This document shows, piece by piece, positions 44,332 through 54,519 of a DNA stretch of 64,000 bases (position 1 is its first letter; every line of letters starts with the position of its first letter). Both the position numbers and the translations under genes were made by a program. Below the pieces are notes generated by a model. That model had not been told where the DNA came from, did not search any database, and saw only the letters and a list, made by a program, of their open reading frames with translations. The stretch lies in the NCBI RefSeq assembly GCF_000964545.1, contig NZ_BBVD01000001.1, positions 1-64,000 on the forward strand. The letters are read 5' to 3'. Origin of the DNA: Comamonas thiooxydans. GTDB taxonomy: Bacteria; Pseudomonadota; Gammaproteobacteria; Burkholderiales; Burkholderiaceae_C.

Positions 44332-45228
44332 ATGCCCAGCACGCAGGCACCCCCGCTGGTTCTCAGCATTCAATCCCATGTCGCCTACGGCCATGTGGGC
44401 AACGACGCCGCCATGCTGCCGCTGCAGCTGCTGGGCATAGAACCCGTGGCCGTGCATACGGTGCAGTTCTCCAACCACACGGGCTACGGCGAATTCAAGG
44501 GCCAGGTCTTCACGCCGGCCCATGTACAGGATGTGCTGGACGGCCTGCGCGCCCGCGGCGTGCTGGCGCGCTGCACGGCCGTGCTCTCGGGCTATCTGGG
44601 CGATGCCGGTGTGGGCGAAGCCATTCTGGCCGCCGTGCAGGAGGTGCGCGCCGCCCAGCCCAAGGCACACTATCTGTGCGACCCGGTCATGGGCGATGTG
44701 GGGCGCGGCGTGTTCGTGCGCCCCGGCATCCCGGACTTTCTGCGCAAGCGCGCGCTGTCCCAGGCCAGCGTCATCACGCCCAACCATTATGAGTTCGAGC
44801 TGCTGTGCGGCGGCCAGCCGCTGAGCACCGTGGAAGCGGCCACCCAGGCGGCCCGAGCCATGCTGACGCAGCTGCATCACAGCCCATCGGCCATGATCGT
44901 CATCACCAGCCTGCGCACCGACGATCTGCCTGCCGACCAACTGGCCACGCTGGCCGTGACTGCCGACAAGTCCTGGCTGGTACAGACGCCCTATATCGAC
45001 CTGCACCCTCTGCCCAACGGCATGGGCGATGTGTTCTCGGCCGTTCTGCTGGGCCATCTGATTCAAGGGCGCGCCGTGCCCGATGCCGTGTCCAGGGCCG
45101 TGAGCACCTTGTATGCCCTGGTCTCTCGCACCGAATCGGGACAGCGCGACCTGCCCCTGGTCGCCTGCCGCGACCAGATAATAGCCCCAGCGCAAACCTT
45201 CACGGCACTGTCTGTGCCAGCGCAGTGA
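44332..45228 (+). CDS. pdxY: Pyridoxal kinase
   Basis: A PdxK/PdxY-family kinase of 298 residues that phosphorylates pyridoxal in B6 salvage. The ATG at 44332 is preferred; a start at 44290 lies in the repeat region. Family blocks are LSIQSHVAYGHVGNDAAMLPLQLLG at the N-terminus, LSGYLGDAGVG, YLCDPVMGD, ITPNHYEFELLCG, and the catalytic anion-hole region HPLPNGMGDVFSAVLLGHL with the conserved Asp. It is co-directional with the RidA gene, separated by the inverted repeat. RidA proteins protect PLP enzymes, so the neighbourhood may be functionally related; that link is inference. Confidence 0.93.
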   Translation: MPSTQAPPLVLSIQSHVAYGHVGNDAAMLPLQLLGIEPVAVHTVQFSNHTGYGEFKGQVFTPAHVQDVLDGLRARGVLARCTAVLSGYLGDAGVGEAILAAVQEVRAAQPKAHYLCDPVMGDVGRGVFVRPGIPDFLRKRALSQASVITPNHYEFELLCGGQPLSTVEAATQAARAMLTQLHHSPSAMIVITSLRTDDLPADQLATLAVTADKSWLVQTPYIDLHPLPNGMGDVFSAVLLGHLIQGRAVPDAVSRAVSTLYALVSRTESGQRDLPLVACRDQIIAPAQTFTALSVPAQ

Positions 45229-45515
45229 ATGGGCGCAAGAGCTTTGCCAAAGCTCTTTGCATCAACAGGCCTCCGGGACTGGAGCGAGCTAAGCCTCAAC
45301 CCAGGTCGAAATCGAATTTCCTGCTGTGAGCATTAATCCCTGGCGGCCGAAACGGAGTCAGCGAGGCGGGCTGCTTTGGAATAGATTTTGACTGTCGCCG
45401 TTCTGCGCCCCAAAGCCGCCGCACGCGTACTTTATGAAACGACAGCTTTGGACCAAAGCTGCGGCGCGCTGTTGCAAAAGCAGAGCAACCTCAAAATCCT
45501 GCCTCTTGCCTGGAG
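45229..45515. other. Intergenic region between pdxY and the efflux gene
   Basis: No gene or clear terminator. An 8-bp CAGCTTTG/CAAAGCTG inverted repeat with a 3-base loop lies at 45443-45461, without a T tract. Base composition falls toward that of the efflux genes, so the left boundary of the possible acquired segment may lie here. Confidence 0.45.
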
Positions 45516-46997
45516 TCAGCTGCCCGTCTGCTGCTTGGGTAAATGACGAGCCAGCACCAAAACGACTAGCGCGAGAGAAAAAAGCAACGCGATGACAACA
45601 CCGCTAACCGCGGCAAAAGACGCTTCAAACGCTTGCATTGCGCTTTGTAAAACGGCTGGAGATTGGATGCCTTGCTGGGTATTTCGGTACGCTTCGTCCA
45701 GGCCGCTGCCAGCCATGGCCTCTATACCGCCGTGTCGTACATGCGCGACGTAGACCGCGGTCATCAGGGAGCCAAAAATAGTCACCCCCAACCCTCCTCC
45801 AAACTCATAGGCCACGCCTTCTACAGACCCCGCCATACCTGCGCGGTCTTCTGACACATTCGTCATTACCAGCGCGCTGGAGGCGGTCAGGCTGAAGCCT
45901 ATTCCCACACCGCACAAGGCCAGGACCCCCACTTGCCACAATGCGCCTGCCTCGTTCAAGCCAAGATATCCCCAGATGCCTGAGGCACACATGACCAGGC
46001 CGGCAGCAATGACACGCGGACCGCCAATGCGTCCAATCAATACCCCCGCCAATGGTCCTGCGAAGAAAGACCCCAAGGAGATAGGCAGAACAGATGCTCC
46101 TGCCTCAAGGGGACTTTTTCCCAGAACCAACTGCAGCCTCTGACTGAGCAGCAACTCAAAGCCGATCAGCATCATTGACGCCACGAGGGCGATAAAAATA
46201 CCCATGGCTATGGGGGTGACTGAAAGCAAGCTGAAATCAATCAATGGTTGAGGCAGCCGGAGTTGACGTCGCACAAAGACTGTCAATGTCACAGCTCCCG
46301 CAAGCAAAGCCCCCCAGGCCAGGAGCACATGACTATCGAGCCTGGCCAATTCCTTGATGCCATAAGCCAGTGCAATGATGCCAAGCGTGCTTTGCCAGCA
46401 GCTATGCAAGTCGATGGTGACGCTCGCATTCCCCGCGCTCTTGGGAACCAGCCACCAGGCCAGCACTGCAGCCACAGCAATGACAGGGACGTTGATCAGA
46501 AAAACCGAACCCCACCAAAAATGCTCCAGCAAGACTCCACCCAAAACCGGGCCCACCGCAGCGCCACCAGAGGCCACAGACGCCCAGACACCAATGGCAA
46601 AAGCCAGTTCTTTGGGGTCGTGGAAGGTGGTACGAACAATGGCAATCGTGGCCGGCATCATGGCTGCGCCGCCAATGGCAAGCAATGCACGAGCAGCGAT
46701 CAGTACAGCGGCGCTGGGAGCAAATGCTGCAATCACGGAGGCCAGTCCAAACAGAGCCATGCCACTGATAAAGACCGCCCGGTGGCCCAGGCGATCGCCC
46801 AAGGCACCCATGGCAGGCATCAATCCGGCCATCACCAAAGAGTAGGCATTGAGAATCCACAGCTTCTCCGAAGCCGTGGTGTGCAGGGCCTGCGCCAGAC
46901 TCGGCAACGCCGTGTAGAGCACCGTCATATCGATGACGATGAGCAGCAACGCCGTTGAAACCACGCCAAGCGTGAGCCAGCGGCTCTGGAATTTCAT
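45516..46997 (-). CDS. MFS multidrug efflux transporter (DHA2, QacA/SmvA-like)
   Basis: A 493-residue proton-coupled drug exporter with about 14 membrane segments, starting at the ATG at 46997 (AAGG six bases upstream). Motifs include the TM1 D-motif in VIDMTVLYTALPSLAQAL, motif A GALGDRLGHRAVFI, and motif C-like GAAVGPVLGGVLLEHFWWG. The acidic residue in TM1 (Asp of IDMTV) is typical for cationic drugs such as quaternary ammonium compounds. It is in a less GC-rich block with a PACE pump and LysR regulator, between pdxY and parC. Confidence 0.88.
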   Translation of the reverse strand: MKFQSRWLTLGVVSTALLLIVIDMTVLYTALPSLAQALHTTASEKLWILNAYSLVMAGLMPAMGALGDRLGHRAVFISGMALFGLASVIAAFAPSAAVLIAARALLAIGGAAMMPATIAIVRTTFHDPKELAFAIGVWASVASGGAAVGPVLGGVLLEHFWWGSVFLINVPVIAVAAVLAWWLVPKSAGNASVTIDLHSCWQSTLGIIALAYGIKELARLDSHVLLAWGALLAGAVTLTVFVRRQLRLPQPLIDFSLLSVTPIAMGIFIALVASMMLIGFELLLSQRLQLVLGKSPLEAGASVLPISLGSFFAGPLAGVLIGRIGGPRVIAAGLVMCASGIWGYLGLNEAGALWQVGVLALCGVGIGFSLTASSALVMTNVSEDRAGMAGSVEGVAYEFGGGLGVTIFGSLMTAVYVAHVRHGGIEAMAGSGLDEAYRNTQQGIQSPAVLQSAMQAFEASFAAVSGVVIALLFSLALVVLVLARHLPKQQTGS

Positions 46998-47224
46998 AGA
47001 GAACCTTCGAACATTGACTTCGGTACCTTGCAGATGCAGGCCTTGTGGCATTCGATGGATAGCGCGACTGGCTACCCCTCAAGCCAAGCGACATGATGGG
47101 CGCTCCAATTCAGTCTTCAGTCCGACACTGGATTGCGCGGGGAATCCGTAACTGCAACTCAAACCTGCACCACGTCATGAAGCCAGCCCCTCCATGAGAC
47201 TTGGCACCCAAGCCGGGCTGTGAA

Positions 47225-47689
47225 CTATGAAGCCTCACCCAAGTTGGAAACAACTTGAGGGCGGCTATTTGCCATGACCGGGAAAAAGCGGTCATAGGCG
47301 ACGTTGAACACAAAGTTGTAAACAAGATAGAACACGACGATAGCCAGATCGAGCACCAGCGTATCGAGTAGCGTCATATTCAGATACCAGGCTATCAACG
47401 GCAGCAGAATCAGCAGCAGACCCGCCTCAAACAAGACAGTGTGCAGCAGGCGTGCTTTGAAGCTCTTGCGAATGTGGCCGTACATCTTCCGCATGCAGCG
47501 ATCAAATCCGATGTTGAACGTGAAATTCCAAACCGTCGCGATCGTGGCAGAGCCGATACCCACCACCCCCATGTGCGTCATGGGCTTGTTGAACAAGGCT
47601 GCCGAGGCCGGGATGATGATCATCAACCCGATAGCCTCGAACATCAAAGCGTGCCGCACCCGATCAGAAAGACTGCGCGTTTTCATCAT
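47225..47689 (-). CDS. PACE-family efflux transporter
   Basis: A small four-helix pump of the proteobacterial antimicrobial compound efflux (PACE) family, which exports biocides such as chlorhexidine or acriflavine. It has 154 residues from 47689 (ATGATG, GGAG upstream, so 47686 is equally possible). Two bacterial transmembrane pair domains show the repeated pattern RVRHALMFEAIGL and RLLHTVLFEAGLL, each with the conserved Glu. WNFTFNIGFDR and YNFVFNVAYDRFFP end each pair. It is divergent from the LysR gene, the usual PACE layout. Confidence 0.92.
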   Translation of the reverse strand: MMKTRSLSDRVRHALMFEAIGLMIIIPASAALFNKPMTHMGVVGIGSATIATVWNFTFNIGFDRCMRKMYGHIRKSFKARLLHTVLFEAGLLLILLPLIAWYLNMTLLDTLVLDLAIVVFYLVYNFVFNVAYDRFFPVMANSRPQVVSNLGEAS

Positions 47690-47725
47690 TTTTCTCCAAT
47701 CACATTGATTGGTGTGCAATGTATC

Positions 47726-47735
47726 TTGATATCAA
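47726..47735. promoter_or_regulatory. LTTR-type operator between the PACE and lysR genes
   Basis: TTGATATCAA is a perfect palindrome of the T-N-A type bound by LysR proteins. It lies in the 83-bp divergent gap, which is strongly AT-rich, about 37 bp upstream of both starts. Confidence 0.5.
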
Positions 47736-47772
47736 ATAATGAAAAGTTATCTTCCATCTTAAAATCAGATAG

Positions 47773-48657
47773 ATGAGCATATCCATGGATCAACTGGAAG
47801 CATTCGTCTCGGCGGCAGAAAAAGGATCGTTTTCTGCCGCCGGACGAGCTTTGCGCAAGGCGCAATCGGCCGTCAGCACCCAGGTTTCCAACCTGGAGAC
47901 GGATCTTGGGGTGATGCTGTTCGACCGTGCCGGGCGCAACCCCTCGTTGACGGCCGCAGGCGAGCGCCTGCTGGCTGAGGCCAAGCTGATCCTCGATCGC
48001 CGCGAACACCTCATTGGGGTTGCGGCGAGCTTCGAGGCGCATGTTGAAAAGCGCCTTGTCGTAGCCATCGACGAGCTCTACCCGGAGCATGTGCAGGGAG
48101 AGCTATTCGCCGAGTTCGCGAGCCTCTTTCCCCATGTCGAGCTGGAGTTGCTGTTCCCCATGATGGAGGATGTCAGCAATATGATTCTTGATGGAAAAGC
48201 GGATATCGGAGTGATGTGGCGCCAGGAATCGCTGCCCGCAGAACTTGGCTTTCACACTATTGGCTGGGTACCGCTCAAACTGGTTTGCGGAAGCAACCAT
48301 CCGCTTGCGCACACCGTTGTCGACTGGGAGGAGCTCAAGCGTCACCGCCAAATCATGGTGACCCTGAGGTCCGAGGGAACCGAAAAGCACCGCCTTCGCG
48401 TCGCTGCCGAGGTCTGGTGGGTCGAAAGCCATTGGGTCATCCTGCAAATCCTCAAGCAAGGAATTGGCTGGGCACTGATCCCTGATCACATCATCGCGCG
48501 CTCGCCTATCGCCAAGGACCTCGTCATGCCAGCGCTACGATTCGACGAAGGGGCGCACCCAGTGGCCTTGGAGCTGGTTTGGCACAAACAGCGGCCCAGC
48601 GGGCCCGCGGCCACATGGCTGCGCGAGAGATTTGCGGCAACGAAGATCTATACGTGA
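47773..48657 (+). CDS. LysR-family regulator of the efflux module
   Basis: A 294-residue LTTR. The HTH is in residues 5-62 (MDQLEAFVSAAEKGSFSAAGRALRKAQSAVSTQVSNLE). The effector domain starts near 95 with KRLVVAIDELYPEHV. An alternative start is the ATG at 47785. Divergent orientation from the PACE gene and the palindrome between them suggest it activates that gene when a biocide-like or polyamine-like ligand binds. The MFS gene further left is on the same strand as the PACE gene and may be co-regulated. A terminator follows at 48753. Confidence 0.9.
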   Translation: MSISMDQLEAFVSAAEKGSFSAAGRALRKAQSAVSTQVSNLETDLGVMLFDRAGRNPSLTAAGERLLAEAKLILDRREHLIGVAASFEAHVEKRLVVAIDELYPEHVQGELFAEFASLFPHVELELLFPMMEDVSNMILDGKADIGVMWRQESLPAELGFHTIGWVPLKLVCGSNHPLAHTVVDWEELKRHRQIMVTLRSEGTEKHRLRVAAEVWWVESHWVILQILKQGIGWALIPDHIIARSPIAKDLVMPALRFDEGAHPVALELVWHKQRPSGPAATWLRERFAATKIYT

Positions 48658-48752
48658 CAATTTCTGAGAAAGATCGAAGCGATACCGTTGACGGCTTCGA
48701 CACAAACGTCCGCCACGGATCGTTCTCTGCCATTCCTTCTTCAAGCCCGATA

Positions 48753-48787
48753 AAAAAACCGCTCCAGCAAAACTGACGCGGTTTTTT
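48753..48787. terminator. Bidirectional terminator between lysR and parC
   Basis: A 10-bp AAAAAACCGC/GCGGTTTTTT stem with a 15-nt loop suits both directions: the end of lysR on the plus strand and parC on the minus strand. Confidence 0.85.
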
Positions 48788-48805
48788 CATGGGCGTATTG
48801 ATCAC

Positions 48806-51196
48806 CTATTCCACACGCGTCACCGCCTGGGGCTTGAAGCCCAGGTCGGCAGCCTTGCCCTTGCGGCCGCGGTTGCCACGGGCGTTGTTGAGGCTGCGGA
48901 TCTCCAGCGTCTCGGTCCGTGCCTTGCCGCCGCGCCCCACGCCATCCAGGCGGATGCTGCGCGTATAGGCGGCCGCGCCGGCCAGCTGATCCTTGTCTTC
49001 CAGGCTGATCAGCATCAGGCCGCGCCCGCCCTTGGGCATGGCCTTGAGCTCTGCGATCTCGAAGGTCAGAATGCGACCGCCCACCGAGGCGCAGATCACA
49101 TGGCTGGCGGGGTTGAGCAAACCTGCTCCCTGCTCGCCGCCTTCCACATATTCGGCACGCGCATTCATGGGCACGCCATGCACCACCGAAGGTGCGCACA
49201 GGGTCTCGCCCTCGCCCAGCGTGACAAAGGCCTTGCCGGCCTTCTGGCGCGAGACCATATCGCCCACACTCGCCGTGAAGCCATAGGCGCCCGAGCCCGA
49301 GAGCAGCAGCTGTGTGCTTTCGCTGCCGGCAAAGTAGTACAGCAGTTGGGTACCGGCTTCGAGTTCGATCATCGTCGTCACGGGCTGGCCGTCGCCGCGT
49401 CCGCCCGGCAGGGCCGACACCGGCACCGAATAGACCCGGCCGTTGCTGCCAAAGGCCAGCAACTGATCGACGGTGCGGCACTCGAACGTGCCATAGAGGC
49501 TGTCGCCTGCCTTGAAGCTCAGCGTGGCCGCATCCACGCCATGGCCTTGACGCGTGCGCACCCAGCCCTTTTCGGAAATGATCACGGTCGTGGGTTCATC
49601 CACCACCTTGACCTCGGCCACCACCTTTTTCTCCTCGTGGATCAGCGTGCGACGGGCATCGCCGAAGGTCTTGGCATCGGCCTCGATTTCCTTGCAGATC
49701 AGGCGGCGCATGGTCGCCTCGCTGCCCAGGATGTCTTCCAGCTTGCCCTGCTCGCTGCGCAGCTCCTTGAGCTCCTGCTCGATCTTGATGGCCTCCAGGC
49801 GCGCCAATTGACGCAGACGGATTTCAAGAATGTCCTCGGCCTGACGCTCGGAAAGATTGAAGGCGTCGATCAGGGCCTGCTTGGGTTCATCGCTGGCGCG
49901 GATGATGGCAATAACCTTGTCGATATTGAGCAGCACGGCCTGACGGCCTTCGAGGATGTGGATGCGATCCAGCACCTTCTCCAGACGATGCTGGCTGCGT
50001 CGCGTCACGGTCTGGAAGCGGAAGGCAATCCATTCCTCCAGCATCTGGCGCAGCGACTTCTGCACCGGGCGGCCATCGAGGCCGATGCTGGTCAGATTGA
50101 TCGAGCTCGAAGACTCCAGGCTGGTGTGGGCCAGCAGCGCCGTGATCAGCTCCGACTGGGGAATCTTGCCGGTCTTGGGTTCGAACACGATGCGCACCGG
50201 CGCATCCTTGCTCGACTCGTCACGCACGCAGTCCAGCACGGCCAGCATGCTGGCCTTGAGCTGGGTCTGCTCCTGGCTCAGCGCCTTCTTGCCGGTCTTG
50301 ACCTTGGGGTTGGTGATGTCCTCGATCTCTTCGAGCACCTTCTGGGCCGACACGCCGGGCGGCAGCTCGGTCACCACCAGCTGCCACTGGCCGCGTGCCA
50401 GCTCTTCGATCTTCCAGCGCGCACGCACCTTGAGACTGCCACGGCCCGTGCGATAGGCATCGGCAATATCGCTGCTCGATGAAATGATCTGGCCGCCGCC
50501 CGGATAGTCGGGGCCGGGAATCAGCGCCAGCAGCTCTTCCTCGGGCAGCTGCGGCTTCTTGATCAAGGCCACGCAGGCCGCCGCCACCTCGGGCAGATTG
50601 TGGCTCGGGATTTCCGTTGCCAGACCCACGGCAATGCCGCTGGCGCCATTGAGCAGCGAGAACGGCAGGCGCGCCGGAAGCTGCTTGGGCTCCTGGGTGC
50701 TGCCGTCGTAGTTGGGCACAAAGTCCACCGTGCCCATATCGATTTCGTCGAGCAGCAGGCCGGTGATCTTGGACAGGCGCGCCTCGGTGTAACGCATGGC
50801 CGCTGCGCCGTCGCCGTCGCGGCTGCCGAAGTTGCCCTGGCCGTCGACCAGCGGGTAGCGCTGGTTGAAGTCCTGGGCCATGCGCACCAGTGCGTCGTAG
50901 GCCGACTGGTCGCCATGCGGGTGAAAGCGGCCCAGCACGTCGCCGACGACACGGGCGCTCTTGACCGGCTTGGCCGCCGTATTGCCATTCGGGCCGCTAT
51001 AGCCCAGACCCATGCGGTCCATGGCATAGAGGATGCGGCGCTGCACGGGCTTGAGGCCATCGCTGACATCGGGCAGGGCACGGCCCTTGACCACCGACAA
51101 AGCGTATTCGAGATAGGCGCGCTGTGCGTATTGACCCAGGTCCAGTGCATCGCCAGCGGCTTGTTGAGACAAATCCAGTGTGGTTTGATCGCTCAT
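48806..51196 (-). CDS. parC: DNA topoisomerase IV subunit A
   Basis: The breakage-reunion subunit that decatenates daughter chromosomes. It has 796 residues from the ATG at 51196; an ATG seven codons earlier (51217) is possible. The active-site Tyr is in AAAMRYTEAR (Tyr136). The quinolone-resistance region reads HPHGDQSAYDALVRMAQ, with Gln97 and Asp101 at the positions of E. coli Ser80 and Glu84. The C-terminal pinwheel domain (about 500-790) is present. It is the last gene of parE-transglycosylase-parC. Confidence 0.95.
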   Translation of the reverse strand: MSDQTTLDLSQQAAGDALDLGQYAQRAYLEYALSVVKGRALPDVSDGLKPVQRRILYAMDRMGLGYSGPNGNTAAKPVKSARVVGDVLGRFHPHGDQSAYDALVRMAQDFNQRYPLVDGQGNFGSRDGDGAAAMRYTEARLSKITGLLLDEIDMGTVDFVPNYDGSTQEPKQLPARLPFSLLNGASGIAVGLATEIPSHNLPEVAAACVALIKKPQLPEEELLALIPGPDYPGGGQIISSSSDIADAYRTGRGSLKVRARWKIEELARGQWQLVVTELPPGVSAQKVLEEIEDITNPKVKTGKKALSQEQTQLKASMLAVLDCVRDESSKDAPVRIVFEPKTGKIPQSELITALLAHTSLESSSSINLTSIGLDGRPVQKSLRQMLEEWIAFRFQTVTRRSQHRLEKVLDRIHILEGRQAVLLNIDKVIAIIRASDEPKQALIDAFNLSERQAEDILEIRLRQLARLEAIKIEQELKELRSEQGKLEDILGSEATMRRLICKEIEADAKTFGDARRTLIHEEKKVVAEVKVVDEPTTVIISEKGWVRTRQGHGVDAATLSFKAGDSLYGTFECRTVDQLLAFGSNGRVYSVPVSALPGGRGDGQPVTTMIELEAGTQLLYYFAGSESTQLLLSGSGAYGFTASVGDMVSRQKAGKAFVTLGEGETLCAPSVVHGVPMNARAEYVEGGEQGAGLLNPASHVICASVGGRILTFEIAELKAMPKGGRGLMLISLEDKDQLAGAAAYTRSIRLDGVGRGGKARTETLEIRSLNNARGNRGRKGKAADLGFKPQAVTRVE

Positions 51197-51236
51197 GAAT
51201 TCTTTGTGATTTTCCAAATTGCGCCGATCCGGCGAC

Positions 51237-52103
51237 TCAAGGTATTTGCGCGTCCGCGGCCGCAGAGGCCGCGCCCGGCAGAGTCATGCGTATGCGGGAG
51301 CCGCCGCGGCCAGCCGAGCCTGCCGCAGCCAGCCGGCCGCTCAGGGGCCGGGCTGCCTGCAGCTGCTCGTAGATGCCGGTGACGGCCTTGACGTAATTCA
51401 TTGTTTCTTTGTAGGGCGGAATCGCCTTGCCGAATTTCTGCACCGCACCTTCGCCCGCGTTATAGGCGGCCAGCACCAGATCGAGCCGGCCCGGGAACAA
51501 GTCCATCAGATAGCTCAGATAGCGCGCGCCGGCAGGCACGTTCACGGCCGGGTCGGCCAGTTGCTGCTGCATGCTGCGCTTTTTGCTGGCCGCCACGCCA
51601 AAGCGCTCTGCCGTGGCCGGCATCAGCTGCATCAGGCCGACAGCGCCCTTGGGCGAGATGGCCTGGGCATCAAAGCCGGACTCTACGGCGATCACGGCCT
51701 TGATCAGGTCGTAGTCCACGCCGGTTCTCTCGGCCGCTTTCTGCAGATGCGGCCTCACGCTCTTGTAGCGCGGCGAGACCTCGAAAAAGCTCTGCATGCG
51801 CGTGCGGGCGTTGAGCCCCTCGGCCGCCGAATCCTGCTTGAGCTGCAGACCCGGCTGGCTGCTGTCGTAGAGCTCGCCCTTGAAGAACAGCTTGTAGCGT
51901 TCGTCCAGCGCCTCGGCCGCAAAGTGCGTGACGCCGAATTCGTCGACATAGGCCCAGAGATCGGCATGCGCCGCCGGCGCCAGGGCCAGCCAGCCCGAGC
52001 CCGCCAGCAGGGCAGCTGCCACCGCACGTCGCAAGCGCACAGACGCGAACCCGCCGCGCGCGGGCGGCTGGCTGGGTGAGGCATCGAACATGGGCTTGTG
52101 CAT
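51237..52103 (-). CDS. Lytic murein transglycosylase (SLT domain) with DUF4124-like N-terminus
   Basis: A periplasmic or membrane-anchored enzyme that cleaves the glycan strand of peptidoglycan with anhydro-ring formation. It has 288 residues from the ATG at 52103 (GGAG six bases upstream; 52115 is an alternative). The signal segment RRAVAAALLAGSGWLALAP ends near AHAD, and a short DUF4124-like module with WAYVDEFGVTHFA follows. The SLT domain has the catalytic Glu in AVIAVESGFD, then ISPKGAVGLMQLMPATA and AAYNAGEGAVQKF. Its position between parE and parC links wall remodelling to chromosome separation only by context. Confidence 0.91.
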   Translation of the reverse strand: MHKPMFDASPSQPPARGGFASVRLRRAVAAALLAGSGWLALAPAAHADLWAYVDEFGVTHFAAEALDERYKLFFKGELYDSSQPGLQLKQDSAAEGLNARTRMQSFFEVSPRYKSVRPHLQKAAERTGVDYDLIKAVIAVESGFDAQAISPKGAVGLMQLMPATAERFGVAASKKRSMQQQLADPAVNVPAGARYLSYLMDLFPGRLDLVLAAYNAGEGAVQKFGKAIPPYKETMNYVKAVTGIYEQLQAARPLSGRLAAAGSAGRGGSRIRMTLPGAASAAADAQIP

Positions 52104-52157
52104 GGCTGGCTCCATCGACCGCTAGTGAGCGCTAGTGCAGACGTTGGCAACGCCCGC

Positions 52158-54128
<1,971 letters not shown>

Positions 54129-54519
54129 GGGGGCGGATTGTAGTAGCCTCTCCGAGTGAGAGCTGGATAAATTCACAGTTGTTTACTCCCAATACTCTTG
54201 CACAAAGCCCGAACATCTGTCTTGGCAACGTGTTTTTACCGGGTCTTCATCGCTGCGGATACTCTTAAAACAATAGCATCTACCGCATGCCATTCATACG
54301 TTATGGATAGTTTCAAATCCATATCCATTACATGGATTGCGCAAGGCGCTCACTTTTTCTTTCTTCCGCCCTGCTCCGGCTCCCGCGCCGCAGCTTGCCG
54401 GTCACGCATTCTGGCAGGCCAGCCTGCCACGCATGTGACGGCCTGCGCAGGCGCAAAACAGCTTGTTTCGTTAAAGTGACAAGTTGACCGCACCCCAAGC
54501 CTTTTTTCGCACACACGGC
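54129..54519. other. Divergent intergenic region between parE and the MFS gene
   Basis: No gene is visible here. It contains an AT-rich stretch near parE (about 54160-54300) where both promoters should lie, and the dispersed repeat copy C at 54272-54353. The remainder (54355-54480) is GC-rich with no clear structure. Confidence 0.5.
54272..54353 (+). repeat. Dispersed intergenic repeat, copy C
   Basis: It contains TACCGCATGCCATTCATA, GGATAGTTTCAAATCC, an inner CCATGTAATGG-like pair and GCGCAAGGCGCTCAC, lining up with 44188-44276 and with the reverse strand of 9141-9227. It occupies the divergent gap between parE and the MFS gene. Confidence 0.7.
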
